Source of the DNA: Galbitalea sp036271795 | GTDB lineage: Bacteria; Actinomycetota; Actinomycetes; Actinomycetales; Microbacteriaceae | Assembly: GCA_036271795.1 (NCBI GenBank) | Contig: DATAZY010000037.1 | Coordinates: forward strand, 1-52,138 | Direction: 5' to 3' | DNA: 52,138 nucleotides | Part shown: piece after piece, positions 41,814 to 49,528 of the stretch | How the letters are laid out: each line of letters starts with the position of its first letter | How positions within the stretch are numbered: position 1 is the first letter of the stretch | The notes under the pieces: model-generated | Told to the model about the DNA's origin: nothing | What the model saw: only the letters and a program-made list of their open reading frames with translations | Database searches by the model: none | Translations under genes and position numbers: made by a program

Positions 41814-43133
41814 TCAACTCTTCGGCCAGGACCCGTCAATCGTGGTGAGCACTTTGGTCATCGGGGTGCCATTGATCCAGTCGACCATGCCGGAGAGGAA
41901 CGTTCCCTCGCCGACGACAGACGGCATGAGATCGCTGGCGCTCAGACGGATCGTGGCGTTGCTGCTCTCGAGCAGTGCGTCGGATGCGTTGAGGAGCTCC
42001 TCCGGCGAGGTCGAGGGGGTGATTGCGGTCGCGGGACTGATTGCACCGCCGAGCTTCACCCGGCTGGTCGCCCACGCGTCACTCGCGAGGTAGTTCTGCA
42101 CCTTGATGGTGTCGGCATCATTGGAGAACGCCGCCACGAAGTCACCGCTGACGGTGAAGGGAGTCGAACCCGAGTTGATGGGCGGCAGGATGAACGCCCA
42201 GATATTCTGCTGAGGCCCGACGGTCTCGACGCCCTTGCTGGTGGTCTGCAGGTCGTCGAGGAATGAGGACGACTGCATGGTCATCAGACACTTGCCGGAC
42301 TCGAGAGCCGTCGCAACCTGTGCGGTTGTCGTCGTGTTGATGGATGCGACACCGCCGAAGCCTGCGTTCACCCAGTCCCGGTTCTGGAGGATCTCGGCAG
42401 CGTCGTTGAACGCTTTCTCAATCGCCGGATCGGTAAAGAGAATCTTGTGCGCAGCCCATTCGTCGTAGACGGTCGGCCCGTCCTCGCGAAGAACGAGGTC
42501 GTTGATCCAGCTCTCCCCCGCTGCGCCGCTCGAAGCATCTGAGGCAAATCCCTCACACCACGGCGCCTGCCCGGAGTTCGCTCGGAGGTACTCGGTGAGA
42601 GTCAACAGTTGCGACCAGTTGGTCGGAACCTTGAGGTTCAGCTTGTCGAACGCGGTGGGTGAGTAGAACACCCATCCGTTGAGCTTCGCGAGCAGTGGTG
42701 CCGCATAGTCCGCTGAACCCACGGTCGTGTAATTGACCCACTCGGACGGGAAGGTCGAGTCGACCATCGATTTGACGTTCGCCGGGAGCTTTTGGATGTA
42801 GCCGAGCTTCGCGAGGTCGTCAATGAGCCCCGGCTGTTCGAAGATTGCCAGGTCGGGTGGGTTGCCCTGCTGTGCCTCGCCGCCGATCTGCTCCTGGAAG
42901 TTTGAGCTGCCGCTGTACTCGATCTTGATGTGGTTCGTTTTTTCCCAGCCCGCCCAGGACTGCTCCAACAGCTTGGCGTCGTTGCCAATCAGTGGTCCTT
43001 CGATTTTGACCACGCCGTCAGCGGTTCCGGTCTGGCCGGCAGTGGATGCGCCCGATGAGCATGCGCTCAGCGCAAGTCCAAGAATCGCCAGCGCCGCAAT
43101 TGGCAGCACAATCCGACGTGTTGCTGACTTCAT
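41814..43133 (-). CDS. Orphan sugar ABC transporter substrate-binding lipoprotein
   Basis: This family 1 solute-binding protein (439 aa) has a basic signal peptide, a lipobox LSAC ending at Cys25, and features of alpha-glucoside or other sugar binders (NPPDLAIFEQPG, VGQ-like late loops, NYLASDAWATS). The ATG at 43133 follows a GGGGGG run 6-7 bp before it. No permease or ATPase gene is next to it: an exporter-type ABC gene lies downstream and a long non-coding region upstream. It must pair with permeases elsewhere or act as a sensor. The upstream region suggests elaborate control. Confidence 0.9.
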   Translation of the reverse strand: MKSATRRIVLPIAALAILGLALSACSSGASTAGQTGTADGVVKIEGPLIGNDAKLLEQSWAGWEKTNHIKIEYSGSSNFQEQIGGEAQQGNPPDLAIFEQPGLIDDLAKLGYIQKLPANVKSMVDSTFPSEWVNYTTVGSADYAAPLLAKLNGWVFYSPTAFDKLNLKVPTNWSQLLTLTEYLRANSGQAPWCEGFASDASSGAAGESWINDLVLREDGPTVYDEWAAHKILFTDPAIEKAFNDAAEILQNRDWVNAGFGGVASINTTTTAQVATALESGKCLMTMQSSSFLDDLQTTSKGVETVGPQQNIWAFILPPINSGSTPFTVSGDFVAAFSNDADTIKVQNYLASDAWATSRVKLGGAISPATAITPSTSPEELLNASDALLESSNATIRLSASDLMPSVVGEGTFLSGMVDWINGTPMTKVLTTIDGSWPKS

Positions 43134-43206
43134 TTTTTTCCCCCCACGGCGCAACGATGCACCCCCAGAGGTTACGTGCACGCGGTGTACCCCGGCAGTC
43201 CCCACT

Positions 43207-43240
43207 TAGAGGGACCGGGCCCGCAGGGACGGTCCCTCTA
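43207..43240. promoter_or_regulatory. Inverted repeat with two GGGAC(C)GGTCCC-like boxes
   Basis: TAGAGGGACCG (43207-43217) pairs perfectly with CGGTCCCTCTA (43230-43240) around a 12-base loop, 75-110 bp before the orphan lipoprotein gene. It contains GGGACCGGGCCC (43211-43222), one base off the palindrome at 43469, and GGGACGGTCCC (43226-43237 region). AGGGACCGGG recurs at 43258-43267. It is either an operator array or a hairpin in the leader. There is no T run, so a simple terminator is unlikely. Confidence 0.55.
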
Positions 43241-43468
43241 ACAAGAACGACACAGTTAGGGACCGGGAGAACCGAACCGAGTGGGCCGGCCAAATCCCAC
43301 GGCCCACACGGTGTTTCGATTGCTGCGCACTAATTTTCCAAGGCGAGACACGCGGCCGAATCGCACACTCGGGTTGAGCTAGACGGAGGGTAAGGCGGTC
43401 TAGTTCGCGCGCGGGGGCGGGCGTAGCTCGAACAGGGGGTGACCGATCCGCTGCCGGGGGTACAGCTT
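43241..43468. other. Non-coding stretch upstream of the orphan lipoprotein
   Basis: I see no gene here. Apart from the AGGGACCGGG copy at 43258-43267 it is GC-rich, without strong hairpins or promoter pairs. On the predicted transcript it would be part of a leader of about 340 nt. Confidence 0.5.
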
Positions 43469-43480
43469 GGGACCGGTCCC
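43469..43480. promoter_or_regulatory. Perfect palindrome GGGACCGGTCCC at a predicted start of transcription
   Basis: This 12-bp perfect palindrome begins one base after a -10 box on the minus strand, so it would cover the transcription start of the orphan lipoprotein gene. Related boxes recur at 43211-43267. It is unlike the CGAAACATTTCG sites, so a different regulator is expected, and its gene is not in the window. Confidence 0.6.
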
Positions 43481-43481
43481 C

Positions 43482-43510
43482 ATTATGGTGGACATGGATG
43501 TGCGACGCAA
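43482..43510 (-). promoter_or_regulatory. Putative promoter of the orphan sugar-binding lipoprotein
   Basis: On the minus strand TTGCGT (43505-43510) and CATAAT (43482-43487) are 17 bp apart and lead directly into the GGGACCGGTCCC palindrome. Confidence 0.5.
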
Positions 43511-43730
43511 GGGTTGCGAGCCTGATTCAGGTCGGGCATATTATTCATGCGATTGCACAATCTGATTGCGACTTCGCAACGAAGTAGAACTAGCGAGTGC
43601 CCGAACTCTCGGTAGGCGTACTGGTGCGCGCCTCCGTCACGGATCCGGGCAGCCCGCCGTCGGACTGTTCGGTTATTGAAGTCGGAATCCGGACCTGATC
43701 CCGGAGTTCCGACAACGACGGCAATATGGG

Positions 43731-43773
43731 CGGGGCGAGCCGAGTGGTTACGGTTCGCCCCGTTCCCTTTTTT
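43731..43773 (+). terminator. Rho-independent terminator on the plus strand with no known gene
   Basis: CGGGGCGAGCC (43731-43741) pairs with GGTTCGCCCCG (43752-43762) at 10 of 11 positions, and a run of six T follows at 43768-43773. No plus-strand gene ends here, so it may end a small RNA from the 43490-43730 region or block read-through into the rplL 3' end. Confidence 0.6.
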
Positions 43774-43783
43774 CGTTAAATTT

Positions 43784-43833
43784 TTCGTTAAAGCAAGAAG
43801 CGACGGCATCCGTAGACCGGATGCCGCCGCTTC
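43784..43833 (-). terminator. Rho-independent terminator of the rplJ-rplL operon
   Basis: GAAGCGACGGCATCCG (43797-43812) pairs with 43818-43833 at 15 of 16 positions around a 5-base loop. It lies 14 bp after the rplL stop, followed on the minus strand by a T-rich stretch. Confidence 0.8.
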
Positions 43834-43846
43834 CTGGCTAGTTTGA

Positions 43847-44233
43847 CTACTTCAGCGTGACGGTGGCGCCAGCCTCTTCGAGCTGCGCCTTTGCCTTCTC
43901 AGCGTTCTCCTTGTTTGCACCCTCGAGCACAACGCCGGGAGCGCCGTCAACGAGTGCCTTCGCCTCGCCGAGACCGAGGCTCGTGAGGGCGCGCACCTCC
44001 TTGATGACCTGGATCTTCTTCTCGCCAGCCGACTCGAGGACGACGTCGAAGGAATCCTTCTCCTCGACCTCTTCGGCGGGAGCAGCAGCTCCGCCGCCCG
44101 CAGCCGCGACCGCGACCGGGGCAGCTGCAGTGACCTCGAAGGTCTCCTCGAACTTCTTTACGAACTCGCTCAGTTCAATGAGCGTGAGCTCCTTGAACGC
44201 GTCGAGCAGCTGGTCTGTGGTCAGCTTTGCCAT
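43847..44233 (-). CDS. rplL: 50S ribosomal protein L7/L12
   Basis: This is the acidic stalk protein (128 aa) that recruits translation factors to the large subunit. The N-terminal dimer domain (MAKLTTDQLLDAFKELTLIELSEFV), the Ala/Gly-rich hinge (PVAVAAAGGGAAAP) and the C-terminal domain (KIQVIKEVRALTSLGLGEAKALVDG) are complete. AAGGAG precedes the ATG. It follows rplJ by 10 bp and is ended by a strong terminator. Confidence 0.98.
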   Translation of the reverse strand: MAKLTTDQLLDAFKELTLIELSEFVKKFEETFEVTAAAPVAVAAAGGGAAAPAEEVEEKDSFDVVLESAGEKKIQVIKEVRALTSLGLGEAKALVDGAPGVVLEGANKENAEKAKAQLEEAGATVTLK

Positions 44234-44243
44234 GATTTACTCC

Positions 44244-44756
44244 TTAGTTGGTTTCTTGCTTTGCACGCAGCGCGTCGACCGTGCGAACGGCCTTCGACAG
44301 CGGTGCGTTGAACAGATACGCAGCACCGAACAGCGACTGCTTGAACGCGCCGGCCAGCTTGGCCAGCAGCACTTCGCGGCTTTCGAGGTCGGCGAGCTTG
44401 TTGACCTCTGCTGCGCTCAGGGCGTTACCGTCGAAGTAACCGCCCTTCACCACGAGCAGAGGGTTTGCCTTGGCAAAGTCACGCAGAACCTTCGCGACGG
44501 CGACGGTGTCGCCATGAACGAAGGCGAGCGCGGACGGCCCGGCGAGCTCGGCGTCGAACGACGCGATTCCCGCCTGGTTGGCCGCGATCTTGGTCAACGT
44601 GTTCTTCACCACGGCGTACGTAGCGTGCTCACTGATCGACTGCCGAAGTGACTTCAGCTGTGCGACGGTGAGACCGCGGTACTCGGTGAGCAGAACGGCA
44701 TTCGAGGTACGGAACTTGTCCGTAAGCTCGGCAACCGATGCTTCCTTGTTCGCCAT
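44244..44756 (-). CDS. rplJ: 50S ribosomal protein L10
   Basis: L10 (170 aa) anchors the L7/L12 dimers to 23S rRNA. The start MANKEASVAELTDKFRTSNAVLLTEYRGLTV and the later YAVVKNTL and SALAFVHGD segments are typical. GAAGGAG lies before the ATG. In bacteria L10 with L7/L12 represses its own mRNA by binding a structured leader, and such a leader is visible upstream. Confidence 0.98.
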   Translation of the reverse strand: MANKEASVAELTDKFRTSNAVLLTEYRGLTVAQLKSLRQSISEHATYAVVKNTLTKIAANQAGIASFDAELAGPSALAFVHGDTVAVAKVLRDFAKANPLLVVKGGYFDGNALSAAEVNKLADLESREVLLAKLAGAFKQSLFGAAYLFNAPLSKAVRTVDALRAKQETN

Positions 44757-44935
44757 GGCGCTCCTTCAAATGGTTGGGTGATTCAACCTGGGGCCGCTGG
44801 TCTAAAAGCAAAAAAGCTCCGGCGCAGACGCACGGAGCTGAGAAACAACTTCACACACCTGCGCGGGATGCTGGGCGAACCTTGCGATTCATCCAGACCT
44901 TCGTTCGATGGTTACCCAACGAAATCCAGCGGTCT
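44757..44935 (-). promoter_or_regulatory. L10 (rplJ) mRNA leader
   Basis: This non-coding leader precedes rplJ. It contains a hairpin with T run (44810-44839) and pairing segments such as GGTTGAATCACCCAACC (about 44771-44787) and GGTTACCCAACG on the other strand. The position and length match the conserved L10 leader that binds L10-L12. Exact ends are not certain, and TTGACG near 44946 may belong to its promoter. Confidence 0.6.
44810..44839 (-). terminator. Intrinsic terminator/attenuator in the L10 leader
   Basis: AGCTCCG (44815-44821 on the plus strand) pairs with CGGAGCT (44833-44839), and six T follow on the minus strand. It lies 54 bp before the rplJ start, so it would stop transcription before the gene unless read through. 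This suggests attenuation as part of L10 autoregulation. Confidence 0.7.
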
Positions 44936-44984
44936 TTGGCCTCGTCAAGAGTACGGGATGCGCGCGCGCCGCGCAAACCGGCCG

Positions 44985-45707
44985 TCAGGCGAGCGGCGTG
45001 CGTGAGCGTCGCGGCAGCAGCAACACGAGGCCGATGATCACCGCAATCAGCACGAGCGTGATCGCTCCGCCGATCACTCCGGGGTCGAGCACGAGCGCGG
45101 TGCCGGTCTTCGAACCGGATGCGGCGGCCCGTGGGTAGGCGTCAAGCGACGTCGCCGTGGTCAGGTTCGTTGACCCGGATTCGATCGGCGCGACTGTAGT
45201 TCCGGTCAGCGACATCCACGCCTTGTGCGCCGTGTCGTGGATAAGTTCTGCCGCCGCGGGCAGAGCGGGAAGCGCCACCGCCAGCTGGGTGTCCGGCGAG
45301 AAGCTGATCAACTCCGCCCCGGTCGTCACCGAATAGCCCACCCTCGCGACACCGACCAGCTTCTTGTCCACCGTGACGCCGGTGAGCCAGGAGTTGAGCC
45401 GGCGCGCGGCAACGGCGTCGCCATCCTTCGTGAATTTGACGGTGCCGGAGTCGAACTCGGGCGTGAATGCGAAAATCCGGTACGTCGTCGAGTAGGTCGT
45501 CGTCGCGTTGAACTTCACTCCCCCGCCCGACGCATCCGGTCCGTAGAACTCGGCGAGCTTCGCGGTGAGCGGCGCTCCGACGAAGTCCGCGACCTGCACG
45601 GGTGCAGACCCTTCGGATGCGGCCGCACTGCCAGCCCCACTGATGATGCCCATTACGACGAGCAGTGCGCCCGTCAGCGCCCCCAGGAGGAGGCGTCTAC
45701 GCATCAT
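44985..45707 (-). CDS. Secreted, C-terminally membrane-anchored protein of unknown function
   Basis: This protein (240 aa) has an N-terminal signal peptide (RRRLLLGALTGALLVVMGIISGAGSAAA), an extracytoplasmic domain of about 170 residues, one C-terminal membrane helix (VIGGAITLVLIAVIIGLVLLL) and a basic tail (PRRSRT). That layout is a type I membrane protein with its bulk outside the cell. I recognise no domain. The start (ATG at 45707 or 45704) overlaps the end of the upstream epimerase gene by 11 bp. Confidence 0.8.
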   Translation of the reverse strand: MMRRRLLLGALTGALLVVMGIISGAGSAAASEGSAPVQVADFVGAPLTAKLAEFYGPDASGGGVKFNATTTYSTTYRIFAFTPEFDSGTVKFTKDGDAVAARRLNSWLTGVTVDKKLVGVARVGYSVTTGAELISFSPDTQLAVALPALPAAAELIHDTAHKAWMSLTGTTVAPIESGSTNLTTATSLDAYPRAAASGSKTGTALVLDPGVIGGAITLVLIAVIIGLVLLLPRRSRTPLA

Positions 45708-46542
45708 CCCGCCACGAATGCTGCGGCTCAAATCCCAGCAGCCGGCGGGCCTTCTCGATGGACAGCAGGGTCTCCGTGCCGATGAGCTCCCGCTTCAGCG
45801 GGACATCCGGGAACACCTCGGCGGCGAGCTCGGCGCTCGGCCGGCTCATCACAGTGTCGGCGTTCGCGATCACGAATGTTTCGAAGCCGGGCAGGCGAGC
45901 TTCGAGCGCGCGCAGCACGGCGAGCGCGCCATCCCGGGTATCAATGTAGCCCCAGAGGTTCCAGCGGCGGAGCGCAGGGTCGGTGTCCCACGTTGACTGG
46001 TTCGCATAGTCGCTGCTGTCGAGCACGTTAGAGAAGCGCAGACCGGTGATGCTCAGCTCGGGGTTCCAGCGCACGAGCTTCTGAGCCAGTTCCTCTTCGA
46101 GATGCTTCACAACCGAGTACATGGACTCGGGCCGAGACGGATACTCCTCGTCGACGGGAAGGTACGGCGGGTCGGTTTCAAACGGGATGCCCAGCAGCGT
46201 CTCACTCGACGCGTAAACCACCTGCGTGATGCCGGCGCGACGTGCCGCCTGGAACACGTTGAACGTCGCGATCATGTTGTTGTGGAACGTGGCGGAGTCG
46301 GTCTCGAGGCCGCCCGCGGGAATCGCGGCGAGGTGAACGACCGCATCCAGACCGTCGTGACGATCGTTGATGGAGTGGAACGCGTCGACGACGGAGCCGT
46401 AGTTCGTCAAATCGATGCGGGTGAACCGGTCACCCCTCGCGCCGATCGCGTCGAGCGTGATCACGTGGTGACCCGCCTCGCCAAGACCCCGAACCACCGC
46501 CCGGCCGAGTTTGCCGTTACCGCCCGTTACTGCAATTCGCAT
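45697..46542 (-). CDS. NAD-dependent epimerase/dehydratase family protein
   Basis: This extended SDR protein (281 aa) has TGGNGKLG (6-13) for NAD, HLAAIPAGG, and a Ser/Tyr/Lys set with MYSVVK. The overall form resembles uronate dehydrogenase/UDP-sugar epimerase-like proteins of about this length. AGGGAGC precedes the ATG. It is upstream of and overlaps the secreted protein gene, but no shared role is evident. Confidence 0.88.
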   Translation of the reverse strand: MRIAVTGGNGKLGRAVVRGLGEAGHHVITLDAIGARGDRFTRIDLTNYGSVVDAFHSINDRHDGLDAVVHLAAIPAGGLETDSATFHNNMIATFNVFQAARRAGITQVVYASSETLLGIPFETDPPYLPVDEEYPSRPESMYSVVKHLEEELAQKLVRWNPELSITGLRFSNVLDSSDYANQSTWDTDPALRRWNLWGYIDTRDGALAVLRALEARLPGFETFVIANADTVMSRPSAELAAEVFPDVPLKRELIGTETLLSIEKARRLLGFEPQHSWRDDA

Positions 46543-46584
46543 CGTTGCTCCCTAGTGAGAGCACCAGTCTTTCACGCGCGTGCG

Positions 46585-48048
46585 TCATGCCGGGGGGAGA
46601 ACGCCAGGCAACTGCACGGTGAACACAGTTTTGCCCGGCTCGCTCGCCGCTGTGACCTCGCCGCCGTGCGCATCGACAACGGCACGCACGATCGCGAGGC
46701 CGAGCCCCGTGCTGCCCGCTACCCTCGATCTCGAGGAATCGCCGCGAGCAAAGCGCTCAAACAGGTCGGCCTGCAACTCGGGCGCGATGCCCGGCCCATC
46801 GTCCCCAACTTCGATGACCGCGCCGCCCTCGTCCGTGCGCCGAAGCGACACGATGACATGAGTTCCTGCCGGGGTGTGCAGGCGCGCGTTCGCGAGCAGG
46901 TTGGCGACAACCTGGTGGATGCGCTGCGAATCGGCCTCGACCATGACGGGTTCATCGGGCGCATCCAGCTCCCACTCGTGGTCGGTGCCCGCGACGTGCG
47001 CATCGCTCACGCAGTCGATCAGCAGCCGCCCGAGGTCAACCGGCGCCGTCTCGATGTCTCGGCCTGCATCCAGCCTCGCGAGCAGCAGAAGGTCTTCAAC
47101 CAGCGAGGTCATGCGCACGGCCTCGGACTCGACGCGGCCGAGCGAATGCGTGACGTCCTTCGGCAACTCGTAGTTGCCGCGGCGAGTGAGCTCGGCGTAA
47201 CCACGGATGGAGGCGAGCGGTGTGCGCAGCTCGTGACTGGCATCCGCAACGAACTGGCGCACGCGACTCTCGCTCGCCTGCCTGGCTTTCAGCGCGTTAT
47301 CGACGTGACCGAGCATGGTGTTGAGCGCGGAACCGACCTGACCAACCTCGGTGCGCTGATCGGTATCCTCTTCGGGCACTCGCACGGAGAGGTCGACCTC
47401 GCCGCGGTCGAGCGGCAGTTGCGCGACCTCGGTGGCGGTGGCCGCGACCCGACGCAGCGGACGAAGCGCATACGACACGATGGCCCAGGTAGCGAACGCG
47501 ATAAGCAGGATGCCGCCCAGTGATATTCCGCCGAGGACAAGCGCGAAACTGGTGAGCGTCGCCTGGGTCTCTGCAAGCGGCAAACCGTAGTAGAAGTAGT
47601 GGATGTTCGGCTCGATCGACGACACATCCACCCTGACAAATTCGAAGCTGCCGAGCCCCGGGACGTTGACCGCCTTTGGAGCATCGGACTTGACCTGGTC
47701 ATGAATCGTCTTCGACTGCGCGGAGGTTAGCGACTTGGACGTGCCCCCGAAATTTGGCCTTTGTGCCCCCGCGATGGATGAGCCATTTGCCAGCACGACG
47801 ATGGAGCCTGGCTGCAAACCCGGGAACGAGCCCGAACCACCCGGCGCGCCACCTCCATCTGGACCGCTACGGTTCGCTGTGTTGGCGACGCGCGTCAACT
47901 GGGAGTCGATGCGAGCCGTGAGATTGTTGCGTAGCGCGAGCACGCTCACACCGCCGATCACGATCGCAACGAGGGTGAACAGCGCAACGACGCTGACCAC
48001 GAGCCGACGACGCAGGGTCCAGGGCGCGCGACGACGCAACCACTTCAT
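46585..48048 (-). CDS. Sensor histidine kinase (two-component system)
   Basis: This membrane kinase (487 aa) has two membrane helices (about 15-38 and 167-193) around an extracytoplasmic sensor of about 125 residues with a Gly/Pro-rich stretch (GPDGGGAPGGSGSFPG). A HAMP linker follows, then the phospho-acceptor His272 in DASHELRTPLAS and the ATPase domain (NLLANARLHT, DDGPGIAPE, GSTGLGLAIV). It resembles TrcS-type kinases of actinobacteria. The start overlaps the response regulator stop (ATGA). Confidence 0.95.
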   Translation of the reverse strand: MKWLRRRAPWTLRRRLVVSVVALFTLVAIVIGGVSVLALRNNLTARIDSQLTRVANTANRSGPDGGGAPGGSGSFPGLQPGSIVVLANGSSIAGAQRPNFGGTSKSLTSAQSKTIHDQVKSDAPKAVNVPGLGSFEFVRVDVSSIEPNIHYFYYGLPLAETQATLTSFALVLGGISLGGILLIAFATWAIVSYALRPLRRVAATATEVAQLPLDRGEVDLSVRVPEEDTDQRTEVGQVGSALNTMLGHVDNALKARQASESRVRQFVADASHELRTPLASIRGYAELTRRGNYELPKDVTHSLGRVESEAVRMTSLVEDLLLLARLDAGRDIETAPVDLGRLLIDCVSDAHVAGTDHEWELDAPDEPVMVEADSQRIHQVVANLLANARLHTPAGTHVIVSLRRTDEGGAVIEVGDDGPGIAPELQADLFERFARGDSSRSRVAGSTGLGLAIVRAVVDAHGGEVTAASEPGKTVFTVQLPGVLPPA

Positions 48049-48809
48049 CGCGTTGGCTTCAGGATGTAACCGACACCCCGCACGGTGTGAATCATCGGGG
48101 TGCGACCAGCGTCGATCTTCTTGCGCAGGTAGGAGATGTAGATCTCCACAACGCTTGACTTGCCGCCGAAGTCATAGCTCCACACCCGGTCGAGAATCTG
48201 CATCTTGCTGACCACGCGGCGGGCGTTGCGCATCAGGTAGCGCAGCAGTTCGAATTCGGTCGCGGTCAGGTCGATGACCTCTCCCCCGCGGCGCACCTCG
48301 TAGCTGTCCTCATCGAGCTCGAGGTCGCCGATTTCGAGGTGAGAATCGGCCGAATCATCCACTGTCATGCCCGAGCGACGGATGAGCCCGCGCAGGCGCG
48401 CCACCAGTTCTTCGAGGCTGAACGGCTTGGTCACGTAGTCGTCGCCGCCGACGGTGAGACCGGCGATGCGGTCATCCACCGAATCTTTCGCGGTGAGGAA
48501 CAGGATGGGGGTCTGGTTGCCGTCTGCACGCAGGCGCTGGAGCACCTGCAAGCCGTCGATGTCGGGGAGCATGATGTCGAGCACGATGACATCGGGGCGG
48601 AATTCCCTGACCGTCGAGAGTGCTTTCTGGCCGTCCCCGGCGAGGCGCACGTCCCATCCCTCGTAACGGAGGGCCATGGAGAGCAGGTCGGTGAGCGAGT
48701 CTTCGTCGTCGACGACAACGGCACGAATGGGGCTGCCGTCGGGGCGTCGCAGCCGCGGCTGGGATGCGCTGGGGGCGGTGTGACGGGACTCGGTGGGAAA
48801 TGCGCTCAT
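48045..48809 (-). CDS. OmpR-family response regulator
   Basis: The regulator (254 aa) has a receiver domain with the phosphorylated Asp78 in VLDIMLPDIDG, acidic Asp34-Asp35 and Lys128 in DDYVTKPF. A C-terminal winged helix DNA-binding domain follows (FELLRYLMRNARRVVSKMQIL, VVEIYISYLRKKID, TVRGVGYIL). A 25-residue Ser/Arg-rich N-terminal extension precedes the receiver. It is the first gene of the pair and resembles TrcR-type regulators. The signal and target genes are not evident. Confidence 0.95.
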   Translation of the reverse strand: MSAFPTESRHTAPSASQPRLRRPDGSPIRAVVVDDEDSLTDLLSMALRYEGWDVRLAGDGQKALSTVREFRPDVIVLDIMLPDIDGLQVLQRLRADGNQTPILFLTAKDSVDDRIAGLTVGGDDYVTKPFSLEELVARLRGLIRRSGMTVDDSADSHLEIGDLELDEDSYEVRRGGEVIDLTATEFELLRYLMRNARRVVSKMQILDRVWSYDFGGKSSVVEIYISYLRKKIDAGRTPMIHTVRGVGYILKPTR

Positions 48810-48916
48810 AGTTCCAGTATTGAGAACTTTCTATGAGCCACCTGTGAGGGCCGCCCCATCCCTCACGCGCCGCCCTTGTGGCGCTACAGGTCACCGGCGC
48901 AGCGCACAATGGACTC

Positions 48917-49528
48917 GTGACCATCGTGCAGCCCATGCTCTCCCTCTGGGATGAGCCGGCGCCCGATCACCGCCAGAGGGTCGTCGCGAACTCGGCAGAC
49001 CGGGCCGCGTGGCTTCGGGCACGCAGCCGCGGGGTGACCGCCACCGACGTCGCACGGCTGTCGAGCATCCGCGCGGTCGAATCGGTGGCCTACGAGAAGC
49101 TCACCGGCACCGGATTCGGCGGCAATGCGTACACCGATCACGGCCGCGCTCGCGAGCCCGAGATCGCGCGCTGGGTACTGCAGAACCACGGCATTCGGCC
49201 CAGCTCAGACCTCTATCACGCGCACGGCCAGCCACTTCACCTCGCGACTCCGGATGGCGTGGGCCAGCAAGGCTCGACCCTGGTGCTCTCAGAGATCAAA
49301 ACCACGTCGAGCACTTGGCGCAGCATCCCGAGGTCGTATCTGCGACAGGTCTGGTGGCAGCAATACGTGCTCGGTGCCGAGCGCACGCTCGTTGTCTGGG
49401 AACAGCACGTCGACTTCGTGCCGGTGTCGAGCGAGCCCCGATGTCAGTGGGTTGAACGCGACGAAAACGAGATTCACGTGCTCGTCGGGCTGGCCACACT
49501 ACTGCTCGAGCGCATGTCGCGCCGCTGA
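48917..49528 (+). CDS. YqaJ-type exonuclease domain protein
   Basis: This protein (203 aa) of the PD-(D/E)XK superfamily has the YqaJ/lambda-exonuclease pattern. HGRAREPEIARW supplies a Glu near 80-82, LATPDG gives Asp113 and LSEIKTT gives Glu126 and Lys128. The N-terminus RGVTATDVARLSS is typical. Such enzymes are usually phage recombination nucleases, but no phage gene lies nearby and it stands alone on the chromosome. The GTG at 48917 is 6 bp after a CACAAT box (48905-48910), so the message may be leaderless. The last 55 bp overlap the convergent membrane protein gene. Confidence 0.85.
   Translation: MTIVQPMLSLWDEPAPDHRQRVVANSADRAAWLRARSRGVTATDVARLSSIRAVESVAYEKLTGTGFGGNAYTDHGRAREPEIARWVLQNHGIRPSSDLYHAHGQPLHLATPDGVGQQGSTLVLSEIKTTSSTWRSIPRSYLRQVWWQQYVLGAERTLVVWEQHVDFVPVSSEPRCQWVERDENEIHVLVGLATLLLERMSRR

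Noticed and set aside
43207..43240. Inverted repeat read as a transcription terminator
   Set aside because: No T run on either strand, and its arms match the nearby palindrome family, which fits an operator or leader element better.
43483..43809. 108-codon minus-strand open frame between the orphan lipoprotein and rplL
   Set aside because: It runs through the rplL terminator, the plus-strand terminator and a promoter, has no ribosome site, and its translation is not protein-like.
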